Of a DNA stretch of 64,000 nucleotides, positions 8,492-17,885 are shown one piece after another. Location: assembly GCA_963839515.1 (NCBI GenBank), contig CAWIVN010000006.1, positions 130,289 through 194,288 of the forward strand, in the 5' to 3' direction. The stretch is from Fredericiella sp963839515. GTDB taxonomy: Bacteria; Chloroflexota; Anaerolineae; Caldilineales; Caldilineaceae. Position 1 is the stretch's first letter. Each line of letters opens with the position of its first letter. The notes below the pieces were generated by a model. The model was not told the origin of the DNA, did no database searches, and saw nothing but the letters and a program-made list of their open reading frames with translations. A program made the translations under genes and the position numbers.

Positions 8492-9931
8492 CTACGCAGC
8501 CACGGCATTTGCCTGCTGGGACAGCCGCCGCAAGGGGCGCGCCGTCAGCCAGGCGAACAGGCCGACGGCGATCAGGCGGCCGACGCCGGACAAGATGAAG
8601 GTCAGTTGAAAGCTGATGTGGTCGGCGATGTAGCCGCCGACGAGCGGGCCGACGACGGCACTGGCAAAGACTCCCGTCTGGTAGAGCGCCACAGCGCGGG
8701 CGCGGCCCTCGTTGGGCGTCAGCTGCAACAGCAAGTTGAAGTTGGCCAGGTTGTACCCCGCCCACAGAAAACCGCCAAAGGCGTTGTTGATGCCCACCTG
8801 CCACGGCGCGGTGTAGAACGCCCAAAACATGGGCAGAAAGCCGATCGGGATCCCTGTCACAATCGCCAGCCAGATGGCGCCCTTGCGATCCATCCACTTG
8901 CCTAACCAGAGTTGGCCGGCGATGGCGGTGATGCTGGAGATGCTGGTGACGATGCCCACCATGGCAGTGTCGGCGCCCAGGTGGCTGACAAGATAGACAT
9001 TGAAAAAGGGCGCGGCAATCTGTAAGGCAAAGTTCCAGACGATAGCGCTGATCACGAAGCCCAGGAACCCAGGCGTGTTGGCAATTGCGCCCCGCAGTTG
9101 GCCGGGTGTGTGTTTGCTCACCGCCTTGGTGGCGACAGCCGACTCGTCGATGCGACGGAAGTAGTACCAACTGCCCATGCCGGTGGCAAAGGATAGGAAG
9201 AAGACCAACTGGAAGCCAAGAAACTGGTTGGGCGTCCAACTGTTGCCGCTGGTGATCAGCCAGCCGGCCAACGCCGTCACGATCAACGTGCAGATGCCCA
9301 TGGTGAAGCTGCGCGTGCTGAAGTAGCGGCCGCGCATAAAGTTGGGCACGAGGTCGGCCACCAACGCAGTCCAGGCCGGGTTGGCAAAGTTGGACATGAA
9401 GGCGCGCACGCCGTTGAGGGACGTGATGGCCAAGATGGCGATGGAGGCCGGCATCTGCAGCAGGGGAATAAATGCCAATAGCAGTATCGCCACGCGGGCG
9501 GTGAAGCCGCCGGTCCAGACGACCAGGTCCTTGCGCTTGCCCGTGTGCTCCATGGCACGCGCGCCTGGGAAAAGGGCCAATGCGCCCAACAGGTTGCCAA
9601 TAGCCGTGATCCAGCCGATCTGCTCATTGGTCGCCCCGTAGGCCAGCGCGAAGAGCGGGATATAGGCCAGGTAAAACGCCTCACTGGTGGAGGCAAATAT
9701 GCCGTCCAACCAGAAGAAGCGCAGATTGGCCAGTGCGGTCGAGGTAATCGGCTCCGTGGCATGGTGGGAGAGCGTCGTGTCCAGCGGTCGCTTGACGTAC
9801 TCCCAGTTCCAGCGCTGCGGGCGCAATTGGTCAAAGGGGCCAATACGACGCTGTGGCAGGTAATTTACCTGGCGTCCCGGCGCCGGCTCGCCTTGTGCCG
9901 GCGCCGGGGGAGCCTTTTTTGGCAGCTTCAT
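8492..9931 (-). CDS. MFS transporter
   Basis: 479 residues. A cytoplasmic N-terminal tail of about 75 residues, rich in Pro and Lys/Arg, precedes about 12 hydrophobic segments with major-facilitator spacing. A cytoplasmic loop motif GARAMEHTGKRKDL after the second helix resembles the MFS motif A region, and LGKWMDRKGAIWL is the matching motif in the second half. The substrate is unknown. The start is placed at ATG 9931 (MKLPKKAPP); no strong ribosome-binding site is seen. It is last of three reverse genes after the acyl-CoA synthetase, 70 nt downstream. Confidence 0.85.
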   Translation of the reverse strand: MKLPKKAPPAPAQGEPAPGRQVNYLPQRRIGPFDQLRPQRWNWEYVKRPLDTTLSHHATEPITSTALANLRFFWLDGIFASTSEAFYLAYIPLFALAYGATNEQIGWITAIGNLLGALALFPGARAMEHTGKRKDLVVWTGGFTARVAILLLAFIPLLQMPASIAILAITSLNGVRAFMSNFANPAWTALVADLVPNFMRGRYFSTRSFTMGICTLIVTALAGWLITSGNSWTPNQFLGFQLVFFLSFATGMGSWYYFRRIDESAVATKAVSKHTPGQLRGAIANTPGFLGFVISAIVWNFALQIAAPFFNVYLVSHLGADTAMVGIVTSISSITAIAGQLWLGKWMDRKGAIWLAIVTGIPIGFLPMFWAFYTAPWQVGINNAFGGFLWAGYNLANFNLLLQLTPNEGRARAVALYQTGVFASAVVGPLVGGYIADHISFQLTFILSGVGRLIAVGLFAWLTARPLRRLSQQANAVAA

Positions 9932-10001
9932 TGCGCTGTATCCATCCAACAAAAGGTGACAGTCGCTACAAGTGCGGCTGTCACCCAGCGGAACTTCTCC
10001 T

Positions 10002-11552
<1,551 letters not shown>

Positions 11553-11569
11553 GGCAGTGCTGCTCCCTG

Positions 11570-12817
11570 CTACTCCAGGTACCGGTCGGCGAATGCCACC
11601 AGGGCGTCTTCAAACACGGATAGCGGCGGACGCACCAGGCCGGCCCCTACCTGGCCGACGCCGGCCTCGCGATGGGCGATGCCCGTGTTGATGCGTGGGG
11701 TGATACCCAGTTCTACCACGCGCCGGATGTCGACGCCGGCCGGCGTGCCGCGGAAGCCAAGAGTCGGGATGGTAAAGGCGCTGTGTTCCGCCACGGTAAT
11801 CTCGTACATCTCCAGTGTGGCGTTGATCGCGTCCTGCGGTGTGCCGGAAACAAAGGTGACGATGGCGGGGGCGGCGGCCATGGCAAAGGCGCCGATGCCG
11901 GCCGTTTCGGTGATCGTGCTGTCGCCGATGTCGCGATTGGCGTCGGCGGCGGTAAAGCCGGGAAAGTAGAGCCCCTCCGGCACGCCCGCTGGGCCGGTAA
12001 ACCAGCGTTCGCCGAGACCGCTGACGCGGATACCCAAGTCGGTGCCGTTGCGCGCCATGGTGGTCATCAGCGTGCTGCCCTCGACGCCGTGGGCGGCGTC
12101 GGCCATCGCCTTACAGGCCGCCATCACCGGGTTGAGCACGCTGAGGGCATTGTCGCCCAAGAACTTGAGCACGTCGGCCGCGGTCTGAGCATCGGCGGCG
12201 GTCGTCGCGATCCACGGCGCCAGTTTGGTCGTATAGAGCAGTGACCCGGCCTTGTTGCGGTTGTGACCTTCGTCTCCCATGTGCAGCGATTCGGCCAGCA
12301 AGGCGCGGATGTCGAGGCCATCGCCGCTGCGTCCCAGCGCCTTGGCCAATAACGGCCCCATCACATCGTTCATCCAGTGCAGCCTGGCCAGCACTTCGGG
12401 GCTGTAGGCGCCGTAGCGCAGGACCTTGCCATAGCCTTCGTTGAGGTTGGAGTAGGCGAAGTTGCCGTGGGTGACGTTCTCCACCACGTACACCTGCATC
12501 GAGGGCGAGGTGACGCCTGCCATGGGACCGACGGCGCCGTGGTGATGGCAGGGCTCCCAGCGCACTGCGCCAGACTGGAGCAGCGTTTCGGCCTCAACGG
12601 CATCCTGTGCCCAGCCTTCGTACAAACAGGCACCGATCATGGCCCCGCGCAAGGGACCGGCGGCGCGCTCCCAGGTAATCGGAGGGCCGGCGTGCAGCAG
12701 CATGAGCCCTCTAAGCGCAGGAATCACTTCGTGGGCGCGGGCCACGCGCCGCAAAAGCGGGCGCGCTGCCATCATCCGCTCGACGGCGGTGCGGTTAGCC
12801 TGGTCGATGTCGATCAT
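11570..12817 (-). CDS. DUF1116 family protein (YlbE/AllG-like)
   Basis: 415 residues matching the DUF1116 family: an N-terminal MIDIDQANRTAVERM region, a CHHHGAVGPMAGVTSPSM segment, SLHMGDEGHNRNKAGS, and IGAFAMAAAPAIV. The E. coli relative YlbE/AllG works with FdrA/AllF and YlbF/AllH in oxamate carbamoyltransfer during allantoin use. No FdrA-type partner is present within this window, so the protein may act elsewhere or need a distant partner. It is first gene of the operon with the CoA ligase and MFS carrier. A TATACT -10-like box on the reverse strand lies at 12923-12928. Confidence 0.8.
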   Translation of the reverse strand: MIDIDQANRTAVERMMAARPLLRRVARAHEVIPALRGLMLLHAGPPITWERAAGPLRGAMIGACLYEGWAQDAVEAETLLQSGAVRWEPCHHHGAVGPMAGVTSPSMQVYVVENVTHGNFAYSNLNEGYGKVLRYGAYSPEVLARLHWMNDVMGPLLAKALGRSGDGLDIRALLAESLHMGDEGHNRNKAGSLLYTTKLAPWIATTAADAQTAADVLKFLGDNALSVLNPVMAACKAMADAAHGVEGSTLMTTMARNGTDLGIRVSGLGERWFTGPAGVPEGLYFPGFTAADANRDIGDSTITETAGIGAFAMAAAPAIVTFVSGTPQDAINATLEMYEITVAEHSAFTIPTLGFRGTPAGVDIRRVVELGITPRINTGIAHREAGVGQVGAGLVRPPLSVFEDALVAFADRYLE

Positions 12818-12980
12818 GAAAGTGGCAACCTTTCGTACTGGCTTTCGTTACTGGCTCGCGAAGCTTGGCGTGAAACGCTGAGGGCGAAATGGATCGCTGT
12901 CGGGACCCTCTTTGTTGCAGATAGTATAGCGCAAAAATGCTGGAAGAAGCGACAGGGCAATTATCGGGAACGGCACAGCT

Positions 12981-13667
12981 ATGGTACATTCACGGTGTAT
13001 GCCAAGGATGTCCACCACCCTGATGTATTTACTCATCATCGTCGGCGTCAGCGCACTGGTAGCGTTCGCCTGGCAAGCGTATCCTGTCAGCGGGAACGAG
13101 CACCTGGAATGCCAGCCGGCTTGCGCCCGCGTGCAGTTGGATGGCCAGAATCTGGCCGAGGCCGACCTTAGCTACGTGGACTTCAGTTGGGCCAGCTTGA
13201 AAGGGGCTAACCTGCGCGAGGCGACCTTTCTGCTCGCCGTGCTGAGCGGGGCATCCTTGCGCGGCAGCGACCTGCGCCGTGTCGATTTTTCCAGCGCCCG
13301 CCTCGACTACAGCGACCTGCGTCGAGCCAATCTGCAGGAAGCGATCCTGCGCTCGGCGGACATGCGCGGGTCTGATCTCCGGGGAGCGGACCTGCGCGGC
13401 GCAGACATGCGGGCCGCACAGATGTCGGACGTGCGCATGGAGCGAGCGAATATGCAGGGGGTCCTGCTGATCGACGCCCAAATGGAGCGCGCCATCTTGT
13501 ACCGCGCCGACTTGCGCAATGCCGACATGCGCGAGGCCAACTTGCGCGAGGCGGACCTGCGCATGGCCAAGCTCGAAGGCGCCAATTTAACGGGAGCGGA
13601 CCTCGCCGGCGCACTGCTGCCGCATGGCTACTCAGCGCCGATCCTCCAGTCAGAACAGCAGCAATAG
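12981..13667 (+). CDS. Membrane-anchored pentapeptide-repeat protein
   Basis: Up to 228 residues. One N-terminal membrane segment (LMYLLIIVGVSALVAFAW) is followed by an outward or luminal domain of about 30 pentapeptide repeats, A(D/N)LRx, from about residue 55 to 212. Such repeats fold as a right-handed square helix and act as interaction scaffolds; no catalytic motif is present. Starts at ATG 12981, 12999 and 13008 are all possible; AAGG abuts the last, so the exact N-terminus is uncertain. It starts an apparent operon, 19 nt before the VTC gene. Confidence 0.82.
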   Translation: MVHSRCMPRMSTTLMYLLIIVGVSALVAFAWQAYPVSGNEHLECQPACARVQLDGQNLAEADLSYVDFSWASLKGANLREATFLLAVLSGASLRGSDLRRVDFSSARLDYSDLRRANLQEAILRSADMRGSDLRGADLRGADMRAAQMSDVRMERANMQGVLLIDAQMERAILYRADLRNADMREANLREADLRMAKLEGANLTGADLAGALLPHGYSAPILQSEQQQ

Positions 13668-13686
13668 GCATTTACTTGTCGTAATA

Positions 13687-14484
13687 ATGTCCGAACTGTC
13701 CGTTACCGAAGAACTGCGCCCGCTGATCGAACGACCTCCCGCCGTCACGTTGAGCCAGTTGGCGCCACTGGCCCTGTTGGATCGCACGGACACCAAGTTC
13801 GTAGTTAGCCACGATCAGCTGCGCGAGGTGATGGCGCAATCGATTGACCAGTACTGTGTGCTGCAAGTGAACGGTGTGCGGCCGGGCCGCTATGTGACGA
13901 CCTATTTCGATACGCCGGATTTTGCCATGTACCACGCCCATCACAACGGTGAACGCTACCGCTACAAGCTGCGCTGCCGTTCCTACTTGGACAGCGAGAT
14001 GGTCTATGTCGAAGTCAAAATGAAAAACAACAAGGACCGCATGGTGAAGTTTCGCCAACCGGTGACCGAACATAGGTTGACGTTGGAAGGCTTCGACCGC
14101 TCATGGCTGCCGCCGCATTTTCCCTACGAGTTCGCGGATGTACGTGCGGTCGTTTGGAACCGCTTTCGCCGGTTCACGCTGGCCAACTTTGAAAATCAGG
14201 AACGCATTACAGTCGACATGGATATTGAGTTCGGCAGCGGCGCCCAATCGGTCGAGTACCAAGGGCTGTGCGTCGTCGAGGTTAAGCAAGCCAAATTTTC
14301 GCTGATGCGTTCGCCCTTGGGCCGCCAATTGCACCGTCTCCATCTGCAACCACGCTCGGTCAGCAAGTTCTGCGTTGCGGCGACGCACTTCTATCCGGGC
14401 TTCAAGAGCAATTCATTTAAGCCGCTGCTGCTCTATCTAAGCCGCCATTTTCCGTTGCGAGGCGCGTGTGAACGTCATAGTTGA
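13687..14484 (+). CDS. VTC domain protein (polyphosphate polymerase-like)
   Basis: 265 residues with the tunnel-fold VTC domain. The basic residues expected to line the polyphosphate tunnel are visible: DRTDTKFVV near residue 33, RYRYKLRCRSY near 95, VYVEVKMK near 110, and VVEVKQAKFS near 200. In yeast Vtc4 this domain makes polyphosphate from ATP; bacterial VTC proteins are often encoded beside DUF4956, as here. ATG 13687 (MSELSVTEE) is preferred over ATG 13624, which lies inside the upstream gene. Its end overlaps the DUF4956 start by 17 nt. Confidence 0.85.
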   Translation: MSELSVTEELRPLIERPPAVTLSQLAPLALLDRTDTKFVVSHDQLREVMAQSIDQYCVLQVNGVRPGRYVTTYFDTPDFAMYHAHHNGERYRYKLRCRSYLDSEMVYVEVKMKNNKDRMVKFRQPVTEHRLTLEGFDRSWLPPHFPYEFADVRAVVWNRFRRFTLANFENQERITVDMDIEFGSGAQSVEYQGLCVVEVKQAKFSLMRSPLGRQLHRLHLQPRSVSKFCVAATHFYPGFKSNSFKPLLLYLSRHFPLRGACERHS

Positions 14485-15064
14485 GATTTGGCCGGGCCTT
14501 GCCCTGACGCTGGCAACCGCCACCGTAATATTCATCCTGATCTATTTGACTTCGCCGCGCAGCCGACCGGAGTTTGTCTTCACCTACATGGTCTTTAGCC
14601 TGATGGCCTACTTAGTCACCAGCCTGCTGCGCGACGTGCAGATCACGCTTGGTTTCAGCTTTGGCCTGCTGGCGGTATTCACTTTGCTGCGCTATCGCAC
14701 GGACATGATCCCGATCCGCGAGATGACCTTTCTGTACGTGGCGATCACCGTGCCCTTTATGAATTCACTGTTCATGGCCACGCGTGTCAGTTTTGACGAG
14801 TTGGTCCTGCTGAATGGCGGCATCGCCGCGTTTATCTTTGCTATCGATCGGGCACTGCTTATCTACTATGGCCTCGCCCAAATTGTCTTCTACGAGAAAA
14901 TCGACCTGATCCGCAGCGACAATCGAGAAGCACTGCTGGCAGACCTGAGCGAGCGACTTGGTGCGGAAATCAAAGGGTTCGTGGTCGAAGAAGTCGACTT
15001 TATGCGCGATACGGCACGCCTGACCGTGTATTACCGGCATATTGGCAGCAGGCAGCGTCACTAG
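14468..15064 (+). CDS. DUF4956 membrane protein
   Basis: 198 residues, GTG start at 14468 inside the end of the VTC gene. Four or five hydrophobic segments cover residues 7-145 and a cytoplasmic tail of about 50 residues follows. The segment LGFSFGLLAVFTLLRYRTDMIPIREMTFLYVAI is typical of DUF4956, a family repeatedly found with VTC domains. It may anchor or channel the product of the VTC protein across the membrane; that is inference. The 17-nt overlap implies coupled translation. Confidence 0.83.
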   Translation: MNVIVEIWPGLALTLATATVIFILIYLTSPRSRPEFVFTYMVFSLMAYLVTSLLRDVQITLGFSFGLLAVFTLLRYRTDMIPIREMTFLYVAITVPFMNSLFMATRVSFDELVLLNGGIAAFIFAIDRALLIYYGLAQIVFYEKIDLIRSDNREALLADLSERLGAEIKGFVVEEVDFMRDTARLTVYYRHIGSRQRH

Positions 15065-15086
15065 ATGGGAGGAGACCGTAACGCAT

Positions 15087-16187
15087 ATGAGACAACACCC
15101 AGCCAAGCGCTTGCTGCAGATAGTGGCAGCCGGCGCCTTGATGCCGCTGTTGACGTATTGCAGCAGCGGCGAATCGGCAGCGCCTACGGCGGCTGCGAGC
15201 ACGCCGGCAGTCAGCGCACCCGCAGTCAGCGGGCCGGCGGTGATCTATATCAACGAGGTCCTGGCCCACACCGACGAACCACAGGTCGACACCCTTGAGT
15301 TATACAATCCTGGCGCCGCAGCCGTGGACCTCACGGGTTGGTGCGTGAGCGACGACAAGGACGACATGCGGAAATACTGCATTCCGGCGCCAGGCGGCGC
15401 CGACGAGCCGCCGGTGATCGAGGCGGGCGGCTATTTTTTACTGACTGGGCCAGAGCTAGGCTTTGCGTTTAGCGAGTTCGGCGAGGAAGTCATCCTATCC
15501 GCGCCCGGCAGCGCTGGGCTGGAGACGATCGACCGCACAAAGTTTGGGGTCTCACCCAATGGCGTCTCCCTGGGTCGTTATGTTACAAGCACGGGCGCGG
15601 TGCATTTCCCATTGCAGAGCAAGCTCACCCTGGCGGCGCCCAATGCCGGCCCGCTCGTGCCGCCGGTCGTCATCAGCGAGATCGCCTATGATCCGGCGCA
15701 AGGACCGGAGTACCTGGTGCTGACGAACAGGAGCGACCAGGTCGTGCCGCTCTATGATCCGGCTGCGCCGGCCAACTCCTGGCAAGTTGCTGGGATTGGA
15801 AACAACGGTGGTGCGTTCGCGCTGCCGTTGCAGACGGCGCTACAGCCAAATGAAAGTGTCGTACTCACGGCCGACCCAGGTGCCTTTGCTGCGGCCTATC
15901 CTGTGCTGAACGTGCGGGTCTTTGGCCCGTTTGACGGCAAGCTCAACAATGGCGGCGAGCGCATTGTGTTGCAGGCGCCGCAGCCACCTGAGCTGAACGG
16001 AGATGTAGCCTATGCCGACATGGACGTAGTTGAGTATGGGGTGGCCGATCCATGGCCGGCTGTCAACGGCCAGGCATTGGTGCGCAAAGATCTGGAGCAA
16101 TATGGGAATGATCCCCTCAACTGGCGCGTTGGCGCCAGTAGGTTGCGGGGGCTTTCGCTGGTGCTCTTGCCATTGGTGCGGAGATAG
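15087..16187 (+). CDS. Lipoprotein with lamin-tail (LTD) domain
   Basis: 366 residues. The signal peptide MRQHPAKRLLQIVAAGALMPLLTYC ends at a lipobox-like Cys (LLTYC, residue 25). After an Ala/Pro/Ser linker, IYINEVLAHTDEPQVDTLELYNPGAAAVDLTGWCVSDD is a clear lamin-tail domain. A second, weaker repeat begins at VVISEIAYDPAQGPEYLVLTNRS. Such domains occur on secreted bacterial proteins, often with CotH kinase, which is absent here. ATG 15087 is chosen, with GGGAGGAG about 12 nt upstream. The last residues, LVLLPLVRR, form a short hydrophobic-basic tail. It is last in the VTC operon. Confidence 0.78.
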   Translation: MRQHPAKRLLQIVAAGALMPLLTYCSSGESAAPTAAASTPAVSAPAVSGPAVIYINEVLAHTDEPQVDTLELYNPGAAAVDLTGWCVSDDKDDMRKYCIPAPGGADEPPVIEAGGYFLLTGPELGFAFSEFGEEVILSAPGSAGLETIDRTKFGVSPNGVSLGRYVTSTGAVHFPLQSKLTLAAPNAGPLVPPVVISEIAYDPAQGPEYLVLTNRSDQVVPLYDPAAPANSWQVAGIGNNGGAFALPLQTALQPNESVVLTADPGAFAAAYPVLNVRVFGPFDGKLNNGGERIVLQAPQPPELNGDVAYADMDVVEYGVADPWPAVNGQALVRKDLEQYGNDPLNWRVGASRLRGLSLVLLPLVRR

Positions 16188-16235
16188 ATAGACCTCATAG
16201 GGAGCCCTCGCACGGATGCCATGGCGGATAATAAA

Positions 16236-16266
16236 GACACCGGGTCCCTGTGGGGAACCCGGTGTC
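16236..16266 (-). terminator. Intrinsic terminator between convergent genes
   Basis: GACACCGGGT (16236-16245) pairs with ACCCGGTGTC (16257-16266), a 10-bp stem with a partly self-pairing 11-nt loop. On the reverse strand it is followed by TTTATTAT, so it best serves the HtrA gene; it may also stop the forward VTC operon. Confidence 0.72.
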
Positions 16267-16293
16267 CTTGGCGGCTAATGAGCGGAAGTACGC

Positions 16294-17778
16294 TTACTGC
16301 ACGTCTACGTTGATGACATCACCGCTGTCGGCGTCGACTGTCACCGTGGCCTTTTGCGTGGCCGTAGAGAGTTCGACGACCCACACATCTTTACCGTCAG
16401 CCTGGTCAGGCGTCGCTACCTTCTCGGTGATATCGCCCGTCATGCCGGCTTCCTTGGCGGCGTCCTCGGCAATGGAGATGGCAGCGCGGGCGTTGATCTG
16501 GCCGGGCTTGCCTTGTTGCTCGGACGCTACCGGCTGGGCCGGGCGCTGGCCGAGTTCGACGCTCACCTTTTGCTCAGCGCCATCGCGCAAGACAGTCAGC
16601 GTGACGGTTTGACCGGGGGCCGCCTTGGTTACCAGGAAGCTTACCAAATCCTCAAAGCGATGCACAGGCTGGTCGTCGATGGCGGTCACAATGTCGCCAC
16701 CCTTCTGCAGTTCGGCGCCATCGGCGGTGGTGATGGTTTCGCTGCCGCCCTTCACGCCACCCTTCTCGGCGGGGCCGCCAGGCACGACGCTGGAAACATA
16801 CACACCCAGCTTGTTGTCCTCGAGACCTAGCGCAGCCGCCAGTTCGGGGGTAATCGTGTTGCCCTGCAGGCCCAGGTACGCATAGTTGTACTGGCTCCCC
16901 TTGATCAGCTCGGGCACAACGCGCTTTACGATCGAAACCGGAATTGCGAAGCCCACGCCGGAATTGCTGCCGGCCGCCGACTCGATGGCAAAGTTGACAC
17001 CCACCAGCTCACCGTTGAGATTGAGCAGCGGACCACCCGAGTTGCCGGGGTTGATGGCGGCATCGGTCTGGATCACGTCAGGCAGCGAATAGCGGCTTTC
17101 GCCAAACGCGCCAACCGGGAAGGAACGGCCAAGCGCGCTGACGATACCGGTGGTCATGGTGTTTTCCAGGCCAAACGGATTGCCTAACGCAAGCACCATG
17201 TGACCCACCTTGACAGCATTATCTTCGGCCAGGTTCAAGGGCTTCCAGTCCACACCTGCCGGCGGCGTGACCTTGACGACGGCCAGGTCGGCCTGCGGAT
17301 CGGTGGCGACTACTTCGGCGTCGGCCCAGAAGCCGTTGCTAAAGTTGACCACCACCTTGGTGGCGCCATCGACCACGTGGTTATTGGTCACGATGTGGCC
17401 GTCGTTATCGTAGATCCAGCCGGAGCCCTCGCCGCGCTGAGGTTGGTTAGGCGTGCCTTCGGGCAATTGGAAGCCTGGAATGTCAGGCAGTTGAGCAGTG
17501 TCGCGCACGGCTTCCACCGAAATGTTGACGACGGAGGGCGAAATCTGGTCATATAGTGCGGACAGTGCAGCCTGGTCTTCGTCCATCGAAGAGTCAAGCA
17601 GGCTCAATTGGGTGGGCGCACTGGCGGCAGGCGAGTTGGCCAGCGCAGTGGCGTTATGCCACATCAAGGGACCATACATGGCGCCCACGGCAAGTCCGCC
17701 GGCGGCGGCGAGTGCAACTACCGCCTTTGGTAACCAGCCACGGCGTGGTGGCTGTGAGTTGGAGTTCTGGTCGTACAT
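16294..17778 (-). CDS. HtrA/DegP-family serine protease with PDZ and C-terminal PepSY-like region
   Basis: 494 residues. A basic N-terminus and one membrane segment (about 17-40) place the body outside the membrane. The trypsin-like domain has the triad H134 (TNNHVVD), D164 (QADLAVVKV) and S247 (NPGNSGGP). One PDZ domain follows (about 295-405) with GGDIVTAIDDQPV. Residues 425-494 (INARAAISIAEDAAKEAG, then VTVDADSGDVINVDVQ) look like a PepSY unit, an uncommon end for HtrA. The role is likely quality control of envelope proteins. ATG 17778 is favoured over upstream starts; AAAGGA lies about 12 nt before it. Confidence 0.92.
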   Translation of the reverse strand: MYDQNSNSQPPRRGWLPKAVVALAAAGGLAVGAMYGPLMWHNATALANSPAASAPTQLSLLDSSMDEDQAALSALYDQISPSVVNISVEAVRDTAQLPDIPGFQLPEGTPNQPQRGEGSGWIYDNDGHIVTNNHVVDGATKVVVNFSNGFWADAEVVATDPQADLAVVKVTPPAGVDWKPLNLAEDNAVKVGHMVLALGNPFGLENTMTTGIVSALGRSFPVGAFGESRYSLPDVIQTDAAINPGNSGGPLLNLNGELVGVNFAIESAAGSNSGVGFAIPVSIVKRVVPELIKGSQYNYAYLGLQGNTITPELAAALGLEDNKLGVYVSSVVPGGPAEKGGVKGGSETITTADGAELQKGGDIVTAIDDQPVHRFEDLVSFLVTKAAPGQTVTLTVLRDGAEQKVSVELGQRPAQPVASEQQGKPGQINARAAISIAEDAAKEAGMTGDITEKVATPDQADGKDVWVVELSTATQKATVTVDADSGDVINVDVQ

Positions 17779-17885
17779 AGCTTCAAGAGATCCTTTCAAT
17801 TCGACGATTCTGCCAGCTTTGGCAACCACAATGATGATGCAGTGCCATGAGACTGGCGTGAAGCGAAGATAAAGAACGGCTAAAT

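Noticed and set aside
11570..12817. Calling this gene oxamate carbamoyltransferase subunit AllG outright
   Set aside because: The required partner subunits are absent from the window, so only the family name is supported.
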